A stretch of DNA of 64,000 nucleotides from an uncultured Alphaproteobacteria bacterium (GCA_903860975.1 CAIOSI010000016.1:1-64000), one strand, 5' to 3'; shown: positions 17,018 through 26,630, counted from the first letter of the stretch. Notes: generated by a model from the letters alone, not told the origin. Numbers and translations: made by a program.

Positions 17018-17635
17018 TTGCGTAACCTGTTGGCCATAGTTGCCCTATCGCTCGCGGCGAGCTTGTCTTCCTCGCCTGCCGCTCTGGCTCAGGCGATCAG
17101 CCCGTCACCTGCTGTTGTCCAGGCCGGAACATTCAAGCTCGACCCCACCCATTCAAAGATTACCTGGTCTGTGAACCACTTTGGTTTTTCGACCTACATC
17201 GGACAATTCGCGACGGTGAATGGGGTGCTGAAACTGGATCCTAAAGCGGTTGGCGCTGCGTCGGTCGATGTGACGGTGGATGCCGGGTCTGTCGGCACGC
17301 TCAATGCTGCGCTCGACACCCACATCAAATCGAAGGAATTCCTCGACGTTGCGACGTTCCCAACCGCGACATTCCATGCCACTAAGGTCACTCAGACCGG
17401 CGAGCGGACCGCCGATATCGCCGGCGATCTGACGCTGCATGGTATAACCAAGCCGGTGATCCTTCAGGCGGCCTTCAATCAAGGCGGTGCCAATCCGATC
17501 GACAAGAAGTACGAACTTGGCTTCTCAGGCTCGGCGAAGATCAAGCGTTCGCAGTTCGCCATTACCGCCTATGTCCCCTTTGTCAGCGACGAGGTGACGT
17601 TGACGATCGAGGCTGAATTCAAGGCGGCGAACTAA
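17018..17635 (+). CDS. YceI-family periplasmic protein
   Basis: Lipocalin-like YceI protein, about 205 residues, exported by a signal peptide ending near PAALAQ. The mature domain opens with GTFKLDPTHSKITWSVNHFG and contains KSKEFLDVATFPTATFHAT, LTLHGITKPV and the closing FAITAYVPFVSDEVTLTIEAEF, all typical. YceI proteins bind polyisoprenoid or other hydrophobic molecules. A TTG at 17018 is favoured, with GAGG about 10 bases upstream; a TTG at 17003 is the alternative. It lies 120 bases after the dihaem cytochrome and may be transcribed separately. Confidence 0.85.
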   Translation: MRNLLAIVALSLAASLSSSPAALAQAISPSPAVVQAGTFKLDPTHSKITWSVNHFGFSTYIGQFATVNGVLKLDPKAVGAASVDVTVDAGSVGTLNAALDTHIKSKEFLDVATFPTATFHATKVTQTGERTADIAGDLTLHGITKPVILQAAFNQGGANPIDKKYELGFSGSAKIKRSQFAITAYVPFVSDEVTLTIEAEFKAAN

Positions 17636-17785
17636 GGCCCAAACGGTAGACCCGGGGCTATCTGCCGTCACAGCTCCCACGGCACGTCGCCGGGACGCTG
17701 GCGTTCTTTCGCGAGAAGAACTCCAGCGTCTCAGCTCTTCGTTCAGCGTGATCAGGAGGGTAGAGGGTTTGCCTGGTGAGGCCGC

Positions 17786-19021
17786 CTACAGCAAATCCCC
17801 GCCAGCGGCCGCGGCCGTGGTGCCATCCTTCTGGAAGGCTTTGATCACGTTACGGCCGACGGTCCAGCGGTGAACCTCATCGGGGCCGTCCACAAGTCTT
17901 TGCGAGCGGATGTGGGTGTACCAACCGGCAAGTGGGGTATCGAGGCTGTAGCCCAAAGCCCCGTGCAACTGGATCGCGGTGTCGACCACGTGGTGAACCA
18001 TGTGGGCGAGGTAGACTTTCGCGATCGAGTTCTCCTGGCGCATGTCCAGGCCCTTTTCGGCCTTGTAGGCGATGTGCAGCAGCATCAGACGGGCGATGTA
18101 GAGCTGGGTTGCGCATTCGGCGAGCATGAACTGCACCGCCTGACGTTCATCGAGTTTCTTGCCGAATGTCGAACGATTGGTGACATGAGCGGTGGCCATA
18201 TCGAGCGCGCGTTGGGCCATTGCAACGTTGTGCATTCCGTGGCGAAGACGCCCATAGGCCAGGCGATGCTGGCCCATGTCGAAGCCGCGTCCCTCCCCGC
18301 CCAGCAGGTTCTCGGCAGGCACCACCAGGTCCTTGATCTCGATCTCGGCGTGTCCCCCCCCCATCACCTCGGTAAGCGGGCCATGCACAGCCATGGTCGC
18401 GATGTCGCGCTTGATCCGATAGCCGGGGTTCGGCAGTTCGACGATGAAGGTGGAGAACTGCTGATGGCGCGGCGCGTCTGGATCGGTGCGGGCCATGACA
18501 AGGGCAAGATCGGCAGCGCTGGCTGCCGATGAGAACCACTTTTCACCATTTAAGATGTAGTTCTCGTTCCCGTCCTTCACCGCGCTCGTACGCATGCCGG
18601 TGGCGTCTGCGCCAGCGGCCTTTTCGGTCATCGAATAACAGACGCGCTTTTCGCCGTTCAGCAGAGGCTTGAGAAATTTTTCTTTCTGGAAGTCGGTGCC
18701 ATGCGCCAGCAGTGTCAGGATCGTGGCGTCGTCCGGTCCTTGGCTGTTCATCGACAGCGCACCCAGATGGCTCTGTCCAAGCTCCATTTGCACCAAGGCG
18801 TTCGCAAGCGGGCCAAGGCCCATACCGCCATATTCCTTGGGCACAAAGGGTAGCCACAGACCCTGTGCGCGGGCCTTGCCGCGCAACTCGGCCAGCACAG
18901 ACTTATAGGACGCCTCGTCGACGATCTTCTTCTCTGCGGGGACGCATTCGTCCTTCACCCATTGACGGACGCGCTCGCGCACGGCCTTAGCTTCTGGCGG
19001 GATTTCGAAGTCGATGGACAT
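17786..19021 (-). CDS. Acyl-CoA dehydrogenase family protein
   Basis: FAD-dependent acyl-CoA dehydrogenase, 411 residues. Recognisable parts are the N-terminal helical domain (EIPPEAKAVRERVRQWVKDE), the FAD-binding YSMTEKAAGADATGMRTSA (about 133-151), the beta-domain with GEKWFSSAASAADLALVMARTDP and the C-terminal helices with DTAIQLHGALGYSLDTPL. The segment LVDGPDEVHRWTVGR is that of ACAD10/11-like dehydrogenases, in which the acidic residue of this loop serves as base. The chain length of the substrate is unknown. It is transcribed divergently from the rubrerythrin operon, sharing the intergenic region that contains the perfect palindrome. Confidence 0.9.
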   Translation of the reverse strand: MSIDFEIPPEAKAVRERVRQWVKDECVPAEKKIVDEASYKSVLAELRGKARAQGLWLPFVPKEYGGMGLGPLANALVQMELGQSHLGALSMNSQGPDDATILTLLAHGTDFQKEKFLKPLLNGEKRVCYSMTEKAAGADATGMRTSAVKDGNENYILNGEKWFSSAASAADLALVMARTDPDAPRHQQFSTFIVELPNPGYRIKRDIATMAVHGPLTEVMGGGHAEIEIKDLVVPAENLLGGEGRGFDMGQHRLAYGRLRHGMHNVAMAQRALDMATAHVTNRSTFGKKLDERQAVQFMLAECATQLYIARLMLLHIAYKAEKGLDMRQENSIAKVYLAHMVHHVVDTAIQLHGALGYSLDTPLAGWYTHIRSQRLVDGPDEVHRWTVGRNVIKAFQKDGTTAAAAGGDLL

Positions 19022-19118
19022 GGCGCTTCCTCAGGGTTTTCTGTTGCGACCAGCCTCGGTCCCCGGACCGCGCGGGGCAAGAGCAAAGACGACGTCAGGC
19101 GATGGGGCGCACGGAATC

Positions 19119-19143
19119 GTGGAATAGAGTGTCTCTATTCCAC
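19119..19143. promoter_or_regulatory. Perfect 11-bp-arm palindrome in the rubrerythrin promoter region
   Basis: GTGGAATAGAG (19119-19129), TGT, CTCTATTCCAC (19133-19143) is a perfect inverted repeat with a 3-base centre. A further imperfect half-site CTCTATTTTCAC follows at 19164-19175. It lies between the divergent acyl-CoA dehydrogenase (start 19021) and rubrerythrin (start 19250). The symmetry and length suit a dimeric repressor such as an Rrf2- or Fur/PerR-like sensor, but it does not match a consensus I know. It could also form a hairpin in a long leader. Confidence 0.7.
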
Positions 19144-19249
19144 CTATAAAAAGAAACGATTGGCTCTATTTTCACGCAAGGCGCTAGTACGCCATTGCAT
19201 GTGGACTGGGGCCTTCGCCGTTGATGGCCTGGAAGCAATGGAGACGACG

Positions 19250-19666
19250 ATGAGCCTCGCGAGCAGCAAAACCCTCGACAACCTGAAAGCCGCGTTCGCC
19301 GGCGAGAGCCAGGCGAACCGCCGCTACCTCTACTTCGCTCAAAAGGCCGACGTGGAAGGCTACAACGATGTCGCCGCGGTATTCCGCTCGACGGCGGAGG
19401 GCGAAACCGGCCACGCCCACGGGCACCTGGAATTCATGGAAGCTGTCGGTGACCCCGCAACCGGCCTGCCGATTGGCGGCACTTCGCTAAACCTCAAGGC
19501 CGCGATCGCTGGCGAGACGCACGAATACACGGATATGTATCCGGGTATGTCGCGCACCGCTCGCGACGAAGGCTTCGATGAAATCGCCGACTGGTTCGAG
19601 ACCCTGGCCAAGGCTGAGAAGTCTCACGCAGGTCGCTTCCAGCGCGCCCTCGACGCCCTCGATTAA
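19250..19666 (+). CDS. Rubrerythrin, single ferritin-like domain
   Basis: Diiron ferritin-like protein of 138 residues, which in this family reduces hydrogen peroxide. The ATG at 19250 is selected over 19238 because GGAG lies 6 bases before it. Likely iron ligands are E19 (AFAGES), E52 and H55 (GETGH), E89/E92 and E123/H126 (KAEKSH). The C-terminal rubredoxin domain of classical rubrerythrin is absent, so electrons must come from another protein; the Fe-S protein encoded 157 bases downstream is the natural candidate. The three-gene order rubrerythrin, Fe-S protein, DUF3501 recurs in many proteobacteria. Confidence 0.9.
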   Translation: MSLASSKTLDNLKAAFAGESQANRRYLYFAQKADVEGYNDVAAVFRSTAEGETGHAHGHLEFMEAVGDPATGLPIGGTSLNLKAAIAGETHEYTDMYPGMSRTARDEGFDEIADWFETLAKAEKSHAGRFQRALDALD

Positions 19667-19823
19667 GCCGCCAATGGTGTCACCCGGGAAGCGGCATAAG
19701 CCGCTTTTCGGGCCCCATTCGCCCAACGCTATCCGGCAAAGTCAGAGATACTGGGACCTGGTCTTTGCGTGGCGCAAAACGGGCCGACACCTGGCTTTTG
19801 CCGATGAGGATGGATGAACCGAA

Positions 19824-21188
19824 GTGAGTGATGAGCCTAGAAACGGACCGCCGCGTGAGGGCAGCCTTGATGCGCCCTTTCGCCATCCGATCGCCTGGCG
19901 AGACGACGCGTTCTACGACCTGGAAAAGGTCGAAGCCGAGATGGAACGCCAGTTTGACGTCTGTCACACCTGCCGTCGCTGCTTTAACCTCTGTGACAGC
20001 TTCCCTCGCCTCTTCGACCTGATCGACGAGAGCAAGACGGGTGAGCTCGATAGTGTTGCAAAGGCCGACTACGCCAAGGTCGATGAGGCCTGCACGCTCT
20101 GCGACATGTGCTTCCTGACCAAGTGCCCCTATGTTCCCCCCCACCCCTTCGACATCGACATCCCGCACCTGATTGTTCGCTACCGCGCTGCCAAGCGAAA
20201 GGCAGGCGAGCGTCATTTTGTGCGCGAACAACTGGGCATGACCGACCGAAACGGCAAGATCGCCAAGCCGATCGCGAGCCTGGCGAACGCCATGAGCGCG
20301 CGGAAGAATACCCCTCTGCGAAAGCTTCTGGAGGCCATCGCCCAGATCGACGCTGAGGCGGAGCTGCCGAAATATCACTCCCGGACCGCCACGGACCGGC
20401 TTAAAAGCCCTCTTGCGCCAAACCCCGAAGGTCCGGCGTTCGCAAAGCGCAAGGTCGCGCTCTATGCGACCTGTTTTGTGGATTACAACGAGCCCGACGT
20501 CGCCGTCGCCGCCGCGCGTGTTTTGGCGTTGCAAGGCATTGAGGTGAAACTCGTCTACCCCGAATGCTGCGGAATGCCGCAACTCGAGGGCGGAGACCTG
20601 AAGGATGTGGCCGGTCGCGCTGAGCGTGTCGCGAAGGTCTTCGCACCATTGATCGACGACGGCTACGATGTGGTCGCGCTCACGGCCTCTTGCGGCCTGA
20701 TGATGAAATTTGAATGGCCGCTGATCGAGCCTGAGAACAGGGCTGTTTTGGCGCTTTCGGCGGCGACGAAGGATATCTGCGAATACGTCGTCGACCTGCA
20801 GAAGACATATGGCCTAACCGCGGGCCTGGTGCCGATTGAAGGCGGTGTCACCTTGCACCATTCCTGTCACGCCCGGGCCCAGAACATGGGCGCGAAATCG
20901 GCCGAGATGTTGCGGCTGATTCCCGAAACGCGGGTGGAGGTGGTGGAGCGCTGTTCTGGCCACGGCGGCACGTTCGGCGTGATGAAGGCCACGCACGCGA
21001 TCGCCAACAAGGTGGGTCGCCCTGCGGCCCGCCAGATCGCTCAGAAGGCGACCGAGACCTTATGCTCAGATTGTCCGTTGGCCTGTAAGCACCTCGGACA
21101 ACTCCTAAGCGCCGAAGACGGGGCCGCAGCCCCGCCACGCCAGGCACATCCTATTGAAATTTTCGCCCGCGCCTATGGGGCGTTCTGA
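19824..21188 (+). CDS. (Fe-S)-binding protein, GlpC/heterodisulfide-reductase-like
   Basis: A 454-residue protein with two 4Fe-4S ferredoxin motifs, C47/C50/C53/C57 and C90/C93/C96/C101, followed by two cysteine-rich CCG-type domains (YPECCGMPQLEGGD at about 250 and HHSCHARAQNMG with CSGHGGTFG at about 347-392) and a late CSDCPLACKHLG. This is the layout of GlpC, GlcF and HdrB-linked electron-transfer subunits, but no dehydrogenase gene accompanies it. Translation starts at GTG 19824 with a weak Shine-Dalgarno. Placed between rubrerythrin and DUF3501, it probably passes electrons to rubrerythrin; that is inference from context. Confidence 0.85.
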   Translation: MSDEPRNGPPREGSLDAPFRHPIAWRDDAFYDLEKVEAEMERQFDVCHTCRRCFNLCDSFPRLFDLIDESKTGELDSVAKADYAKVDEACTLCDMCFLTKCPYVPPHPFDIDIPHLIVRYRAAKRKAGERHFVREQLGMTDRNGKIAKPIASLANAMSARKNTPLRKLLEAIAQIDAEAELPKYHSRTATDRLKSPLAPNPEGPAFAKRKVALYATCFVDYNEPDVAVAAARVLALQGIEVKLVYPECCGMPQLEGGDLKDVAGRAERVAKVFAPLIDDGYDVVALTASCGLMMKFEWPLIEPENRAVLALSAATKDICEYVVDLQKTYGLTAGLVPIEGGVTLHHSCHARAQNMGAKSAEMLRLIPETRVEVVERCSGHGGTFGVMKATHAIANKVGRPAARQIAQKATETLCSDCPLACKHLGQLLSAEDGAAAPPRQAHPIEIFARAYGAF

Positions 21189-21197
21189 GAGGCCAAC

Positions 21198-21788
21198 ATG
21201 CCCATCACCAGCCGCCAAATCACGACCGCCGATCTGATCCCTGATGCCGACTACGCCCTGCAGCGCCGCGAGCGTCGCTTGGCTCTGTTGCCTGTGAAGC
21301 GCCTTCGTCGCGTCTCGTTGGGCCCGGTCTGCACCTTCATATTCGAGAACTATGACACTATGCTTTTCCAGGTGCAGGAGATGTTGCTCACGGAAAAGGG
21401 CGGGCTAGACCAGATTCCTGACGAGCTCGCCGCCTACAATCCGCTGATCCCGCAGGGCGCGGAACTGGTGGCCACGGTGATGTTCGAGATCGACGACGAG
21501 GTCCGGCGCGAGCAGACCTTGGTCCGCCTAGGCGGTGTCGAGGATACGTTCTTTATCCAGATCGGATCTGACAAGGCGATAGGCGTTCCGGAAGGCGATG
21601 AGGAGCGTACGCGAGATGACGGTAAAACTTCATCCGTCCACTTTCTGCGCTTTGCTCTCAGCTCCGACCAGGTCGCGCGATTCCGCGATCCGGCCACCCA
21701 GATCCTCATCGGTTGCGCCCATGAGCAGTACAGCCACCTTGCAGGCCTAACGCCGGCCACGAGGGCGGAATTAAGCCGCGACTTGTAA
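21198..21788 (+). CDS. DUF3501-family protein
   Basis: Protein of 196 residues and unknown function that accompanies the rubrerythrin/Fe-S gene pair. Typical segments: ITTADLIPDADYALQRRERR, LRRVSLGPVCTFIFENYDT, QVQEMLLTEKGG and LNP-like YNPLIPQGAELVATVMFEIDD. Charged and mixed alpha/beta, no membrane segment, no cysteine motif. It starts 9 bases after the Fe-S gene with a GAGAGG Shine-Dalgarno, so the operon is tight. Constant association with a peroxide-reducing pair suggests a part in the same stress pathway. Confidence 0.85.
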   Translation: MPITSRQITTADLIPDADYALQRRERRLALLPVKRLRRVSLGPVCTFIFENYDTMLFQVQEMLLTEKGGLDQIPDELAAYNPLIPQGAELVATVMFEIDDEVRREQTLVRLGGVEDTFFIQIGSDKAIGVPEGDEERTRDDGKTSSVHFLRFALSSDQVARFRDPATQILIGCAHEQYSHLAGLTPATRAELSRDL

Positions 21789-21860
21789 CCCTTTCGCGTT
21801 CGCGGTCATCTGCGTGAAGAACCCGCTTCAATCGCGGGCCGCTTCGCGAAGGGTTTCCAT

Positions 21861-23180
21861 TTGACGACCGCGACCACTGAGATGTCCACGACGGGCCAAA
21901 CCATGCGCAAGGTGGTGTTGGCCAGCATGATCGGCACCACGATCGAGTGGTACGACTTTTTCCTCTACGGCACAGCTGCGGCGCTTGTGTTCAACAAGCT
22001 GTTCTTCCCCCAGGCCGACCCGCTCACCGGGACGATGCTGGCTTTCACGACCTATGCGCTGGGCTTTGTGGCCCGGCCGCTCGGCGGCCTGGTGTTTGGC
22101 CACTTCGGAGACAGGATCGGCCGCAAACAGCTCTTGATGGCCAGCCTGATGATGATGGGTGCCTCGACCTTTTTGATCGGGCTGTTGCCGACCTTCGGCC
22201 AAATCGGCCTCGTCGCACCGTTAGGGCTGGTCTTGTTACGCCTGGTCCAGGGTTTCGCTGTGGGCGGCGAATGGGGCGGAGCGGTCTTGATGGTCTGCGA
22301 ATATGGCGAAACCAAGAGCCGTGGCTTCTGGGCCGGTTGGCCGCAAGCCGGCGTGCCCGCCGGCAACCTCCTGGCCGCGGGTGTCTTGGCGATTATGTCA
22401 GCCCTGCAGAACGAACATGACTTCCTGGCCTGGGGCTGGCGTGTGCCGTTTCTGCTGTCGGCCGTCCTGATCCTCATCGGCTATTGGGTGCGCTCGACGC
22501 TCGCCGAAAGCCCGGTCTTCGAAAAAGCCATCGCCGAGCGCGGCGTCGAAGCTGCACCTGTGCTGGAGGCGATCCGCAAGCGGCCTGGGGGTATCGCCAT
22601 CGGCGCAGGCCTTCGGATCGGAGAGAACACGACCTACTACGTTATCACAGCCTTCTCGATCACCTACATCACTGAGGTCGTGCACCTGAGCCGAGGTATC
22701 GCTCTGAACGCGCTGCTGGTCGGCGCAGCGGTCGAGGTGATGCTGATTCCAGTGTTCGCCTGGCTGTCGGACAAGATCGGGCGAAGACCCATCTTGTTCC
22801 TGGGGTCGGCAGGTATGGCGTTGTTCGGCTTCGCCTTTTTCCACATGCTCGAGACCGGCGCGACGCCAATGGTGCTCTTCGCTGTCGTCATCGGCTTGGT
22901 GCTGCATGGGGCGATGTACGCGCCGCAGGCGGCTTTCATCGCCGAGCTTTTCCCGACCCGCTTCCGATACTCAGGCGCCTCGCTGGCCTATCAGGCGACG
23001 TCGATCTTCGCAGGCTCAGTTGCCCCCATTATCGCTCTGGCGCTCTTCAAGGCGACCAAGTCGGCGACGCCTATTGCCATCTACATGCTGATTGCCGGAT
23101 CGATCGGCGCCTTCTCAGCGTTCAAAGCGCGGGAAACCAAGGGCATGAGTTTCGCCCAGATCGATGCGGAAACGGCATAG
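21861..23180 (+). CDS. MHS-family MFS transporter
   Basis: Twelve-helix metabolite:proton symporter, 439 residues. MHS hallmarks are IEWYDFFLYGTAAALVFNKL in helix 1, FVARPLGGLVFGHFGDRIGRK between helices 2 and 3, RLVQGFAVGGEWGGAVLM in helix 4 and WLSDKIGRRPILFLG in the second half. TTG 21861 is preferred with GAAGGG 7 bases upstream; ATG 21882 is the alternative. Substrates of this family are dicarboxylates, tricarboxylates, aromatic acids or osmolytes; nothing here decides between them. The gene ends in front of a bidirectional terminator shared with the convergent thiolase. Confidence 0.87.
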   Translation: MTTATTEMSTTGQTMRKVVLASMIGTTIEWYDFFLYGTAAALVFNKLFFPQADPLTGTMLAFTTYALGFVARPLGGLVFGHFGDRIGRKQLLMASLMMMGASTFLIGLLPTFGQIGLVAPLGLVLLRLVQGFAVGGEWGGAVLMVCEYGETKSRGFWAGWPQAGVPAGNLLAAGVLAIMSALQNEHDFLAWGWRVPFLLSAVLILIGYWVRSTLAESPVFEKAIAERGVEAAPVLEAIRKRPGGIAIGAGLRIGENTTYYVITAFSITYITEVVHLSRGIALNALLVGAAVEVMLIPVFAWLSDKIGRRPILFLGSAGMALFGFAFFHMLETGATPMVLFAVVIGLVLHGAMYAPQAAFIAELFPTRFRYSGASLAYQATSIFAGSVAPIIALALFKATKSATPIAIYMLIAGSIGAFSAFKARETKGMSFAQIDAETA

Positions 23181-23182
23181 CA

Positions 23183-23210
23183 AAAGGGCCGCCCTAGCGG
23201 GCGGTCCTTT
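23183..23210. terminator. Bidirectional rho-independent terminator
   Basis: AAAGGGCCGCCC (23183-23194), loop TAGC, GGGCGGTCCTTT (23199-23210): a 12-bp stem with one G-T pair, carrying A at its left and T at its right so that it can end both the MHS transporter and the convergent thiolase transcript. Confidence 0.8.
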
Positions 23211-23231
23211 CACATCGGAAGCTGTCGAGCC

Positions 23232-24437
23232 TTAGAAAATTTCGAACAGGCCGGCCGCGCCCATGCCACCGCCAACGCACATGGTGACAACGCCGTACTT
23301 GGCCTTACGGCGCTTGCCCTCATACAAGATATGGGCCGTGCAACGGGCTCCGGTCATGCCGTAGGGGTGGCCGATGGAGATGGAGCCCCCCGAGACGTTG
23401 TACTTCGCCGGGTCGATGCCGAGTTTGTCGCGGCAATAGATCACCTGGCTGGCGAAGGCTTCATTCAGCTCCCAGATGTCAATGTCGTCGATGGTCAGCC
23501 CATTGCGCTCCAAAAGCTTTGGGATCGCGAACACAGGTCCGATACCCATTTCTTCTGGGCCACAGCCCGCAACAGCCATGCCACGATAGGCGCCCAGGGC
23601 CTCAAGGCCGCGCTTTTCGGCTTCCTTGCGTTCCATAAGGACCACAGCTGCCGCACCGTCTGACAGCTGTGAAGCGTTGCCGGCTGTGACGAACTTGCCT
23701 TCCTGAACATAGCGCCCACCCTTGAATACGGGGGAGAGCTTTTGAAGGTCGGCAAGCACGGTCTGCGGGCGATTGCCCTCGTCGGCGCTGATGGTGATTT
23801 CCTTGTCGGCGGTCTCGCCCGTTTCCTTATTCACCAGCACCTTCATCACCGTGGTCATCGGCGCGATCTCACGATCGAAGCGGCCTTCGGCCTGGGCTTG
23901 GGCGGTGCGATGCTGCGATTGCAGGGCATATTCGTCCTGAGCCTCGCGCGAGATGCCATAGCGCTCAGCGACGATCTCGGCGGTCTCGATCATCGAAGTG
24001 CCGAGCTCGGGGACATTATCCTTGAGCCACGTGTCGGTGGCCATAAACCGGTTCACCTTGTCGTTTTGCACCAGGCTGATCGATTCAATACCGGCGCCGA
24101 TGGCGATCGGAGCGCCGTCGCTGATGATGTATTTGGCTGCGGTGGCGACGCCCATCAGGCCAGACGAGCACTGGCGGTCGATCGTCATGCCCGAGACGGT
24201 GTTGGGCATGCCGGCGCGCAGAGCCGCCTGGCGAGCGATGTTATTGCCTGTCGTGCCCTGCTGCAGAGCGCAGCCCATGGCGATGTCATCGACTTCGCCG
24301 GGGTCGATTCCGGCCTGCTCGATCGCCGCGGCGATGGCGTGCCCGCCCAGCGTCGCGCCATAGGTGTTGTTGAACGCGCCGCGGTAGGCCTTGCCGATGG
24401 CGGTGCGGCGGGCGGCGACGATGACGGCTTCACGCAT
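23232..24437 (-). CDS. Acetyl-CoA C-acyltransferase (thiolase)
   Basis: Beta-ketothiolase of 401 residues that releases acetyl-CoA in the last step of fatty-acid beta-oxidation. The acyl-accepting C90 lies in TIDRQCSSGLMG; SIGHPYGMTGAR near residue 350 and CVGGGMGAAGLFE at the end supply the catalytic His and second Cys. It has family-typical length. It is 38 bases downstream of the multifunctional FadB/J-type gene on the same strand, so the two form a beta-oxidation operon like fadBA or fadIJ; separate nomenclature is not certain. Confidence 0.92.
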   Translation of the reverse strand: MREAVIVAARRTAIGKAYRGAFNNTYGATLGGHAIAAAIEQAGIDPGEVDDIAMGCALQQGTTGNNIARQAALRAGMPNTVSGMTIDRQCSSGLMGVATAAKYIISDGAPIAIGAGIESISLVQNDKVNRFMATDTWLKDNVPELGTSMIETAEIVAERYGISREAQDEYALQSQHRTAQAQAEGRFDREIAPMTTVMKVLVNKETGETADKEITISADEGNRPQTVLADLQKLSPVFKGGRYVQEGKFVTAGNASQLSDGAAAVVLMERKEAEKRGLEALGAYRGMAVAGCGPEEMGIGPVFAIPKLLERNGLTIDDIDIWELNEAFASQVIYCRDKLGIDPAKYNVSGGSISIGHPYGMTGARCTAHILYEGKRRKAKYGVVTMCVGGGMGAAGLFEIF

Positions 24438-24475
24438 AAATAAGGGTCCTGCTCAAGAAAGGTTGTGGGGGCCGA

Positions 24476-26560
24476 TCAGGCCTTGATGTCAGAGAACTTC
24501 TTGCCTTCGGCGACGAGCTTTTCCAGGAGGGCCGAGGGCTTGAATGTATCGCCCATGGTCGCCTGGAATTCCTGCATCTTGGCCAGCACCTTATCGGGAC
24601 CGACCTGGTCGCCGTAGTGCATCGGGCCTCCGCGATAGACAGGCCAACCGTAGCCGTTGACCCATACGACGTCGACGTCGGATGGGCGTATCGCCTTGCC
24701 TTCTTCGAGGATCTTCGCGCCCTCATTGATCATCGGATAGACGCAGCGTTCGAGAATTTCCTCGTCGCTGATCTTGCGCGGGTTGGCACCGGACTTGACG
24801 ATGAAGTCGTTGATGATCTGCTCGGTGACGGGGCTTGGCTTGGCATTGCGATTTTCGTCGTAGTCGTAGTAGCCCGCGCCCGTCTTTTGGCCCCGGCGGT
24901 CCATTTCGCAGAGCACGTCGCGAATAGACTCCCCATTGGACTTTTCCTTGACCCATCCGATGTCGAGGCCGGCTAGGTCGCTCATTGCGAACGGGCCCAT
25001 CGGGAACCCGAAATCGTAAAGCACCCGGTCGATGTCCCAGGGCATGGCGCCTTCCATCACCAGCTTCTGCGCTTCGCGCTGGCGTTGGCCGAGGATACGA
25101 TTGCCCACAAAGCCCGGGGTGACGCCGACCAGCACGGCGACCTTGCCGATCTGCTTGGCGAGCTTCATCGAGGTCGCGATCACGTCCTTGGCGGTGTGGT
25201 CAGCGCGTACGATCTCCAACAGCTTCATGACATTTGCCGGCGAGAAGAAGTGCAGGCCAATCACGTCTTGCGGTCGCTTGGTGACCGAGGCGATCTCGTC
25301 GATGTTCAGGCCCGACGTGTTCGTCGCCAGAATTGCACCTGGCTTGCAGATCGCGTCCAGCCGCTCGAAGATCGACTTCTTGACGTCCATTCGCTCGAAT
25401 ACCGCTTCGATGACGAGGTCGACGTCCTTGAAATCTTCCATCGATAGCGAACCGGTGATCAAGCCCGTGCGTTGCTCGACTTGCTCGGCTGTGATGCCGC
25501 CTCGCGAAGCCGTGCGTTCGTAGTTCTTTCGGATGACGCCCAGGCCCCGATCCAAAGGCGCCTGTTCCTGTTCCACGATGATCACAGGGATACCGGCGTT
25601 GGCGAAATTCATCGCAATGCCGCCACCCATGGTGCCCGCGCCGATGATGCCGACCGACTTAATTGGCCGGGTGGCGGTGTCGTCTGGCACGTCCGGAATT
25701 TTATTCGCCTGACGCTCGGCGAAGAAATAGTAGCGCTGGGCGGCGGATTGCTGGCCCATCATGAGCTCGCCAAAGAGCGTTCGCTCGGCCTTCAGGCCTT
25801 CGTCGAAATTGGCCGAATTCACAGCCGCTTCAACGGCCTTGATGTTGTTCTCTGGTGCCATGAAGCCGCGGAACTTCCTGGCGTTGGCCTTACGGAAGTC
25901 GGCAAAAATCTCAGGATGACCTTTGGCGATATCGAGCTTTTCGTTGTTGTCCCGGACCTTCACCAGGGGCTTGTTCTCGGCGACGGCTTTGCGCGCAAAG
26001 GCGAGCGCGCCCTCGATCAATTTGCCTTCCTCGACGAGCTCGTCGACCAGGCCCATGGCAAGCGCCTGCTTGGCCGGAACGTGGCGGCCGGAGGTGACCA
26101 TATCAAGGGCTGCCTCGACGCCGACGATGCGGGGCAGGCGCTGAGTCCCGCCGGCGCCCGGTAGCAGGCCTAAGGCCACCTCCGGCAACCCGACACGCGC
26201 CGAGGGGACTGCGACGCGATAATGCGCGCAAAGCGCGACCTCCAGGCCGCCGCCGAGCGCTGTGCCGTGAATCGCGGCGATGACCGGCTTGGGGGAGCCT
26301 TCCATCATGTCCTGCACGTCGAACAGGCTGGGCCCTGCCATCGCGCCGCCAAACTCGCTGATGTCGGCACCGGCGATGAAGGTGCGACCTTCGCAGACCA
26401 GAACAATAGCCTTGGCATCGGAGGCACCCGCGGCTTTGAAGCCTTCGAACAGACCTTCTCGGACCTTGGCAGACAGCGCGTTCACCGGCGGCGAATTGAG
26501 CGTGATAATGGCGATGTCGCCGTCGCGGGTGAGGGTGGTCACCGAATTGATCTCGGTCAT
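24476..26560 (-). CDS. FadB/FadJ-type multifunctional beta-oxidation protein
   Basis: A 694-residue fusion of enoyl-CoA hydratase (about 1-190) and 3-hydroxyacyl-CoA dehydrogenase (about 290-690). The crotonase part has [23 protein letters not shown] and [19 protein letters not shown]; the dehydrogenase part has the NAD-binding [32 protein letters not shown] and [13 protein letters not shown], and a second C-terminal HCDH domain containing [15 protein letters not shown] 26560 is chosen because the crotonase domain begins there. It acts on enoyl- and hydroxyacyl-CoA in the cytoplasm and works with the adjacent thiolase. A CAAACGTTTG palindrome lies 61 bases upstream of the start. Confidence 0.93.
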   Translation of the reverse strand: MTEINSVTTLTRDGDIAIITLNSPPVNALSAKVREGLFEGFKAAGASDAKAIVLVCEGRTFIAGADISEFGGAMAGPSLFDVQDMMEGSPKPVIAAIHGTALGGGLEVALCAHYRVAVPSARVGLPEVALGLLPGAGGTQRLPRIVGVEAALDMVTSGRHVPAKQALAMGLVDELVEEGKLIEGALAFARKAVAENKPLVKVRDNNEKLDIAKGHPEIFADFRKANARKFRGFMAPENNIKAVEAAVNSANFDEGLKAERTLFGELMMGQQSAAQRYYFFAERQANKIPDVPDDTATRPIKSVGIIGAGTMGGGIAMNFANAGIPVIIVEQEQAPLDRGLGVIRKNYERTASRGGITAEQVEQRTGLITGSLSMEDFKDVDLVIEAVFERMDVKKSIFERLDAICKPGAILATNTSGLNIDEIASVTKRPQDVIGLHFFSPANVMKLLEIVRADHTAKDVIATSMKLAKQIGKVAVLVGVTPGFVGNRILGQRQREAQKLVMEGAMPWDIDRVLYDFGFPMGPFAMSDLAGLDIGWVKEKSNGESIRDVLCEMDRRGQKTGAGYYDYDENRNAKPSPVTEQIINDFIVKSGANPRKISDEEILERCVYPMINEGAKILEEGKAIRPSDVDVVWVNGYGWPVYRGGPMHYGDQVGPDKVLAKMQEFQATMGDTFKPSALLEKLVAEGKKFSDIKA

Positions 26561-26620
26561 GGCCTTGGCGTCCCTATGGCTGGCGGACCGCTCTTGGATT
26601 GAGGTGGCGATCCCGAAATT

Positions 26621-26630
26621 CAAACGTTTG
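26621..26630. promoter_or_regulatory. Candidate fatty-acid-regulator operator
   Basis: CAAACGTTTG is a perfect 10-bp palindrome in the divergent region between the fadB/J-type gene and the SDR. It resembles the CAAAC...GTTTG arms of PsrA/FadR-type TetR operators that control beta-oxidation genes, though without the usual short spacer. It is short, so the assignment is tentative. Confidence 0.4.
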
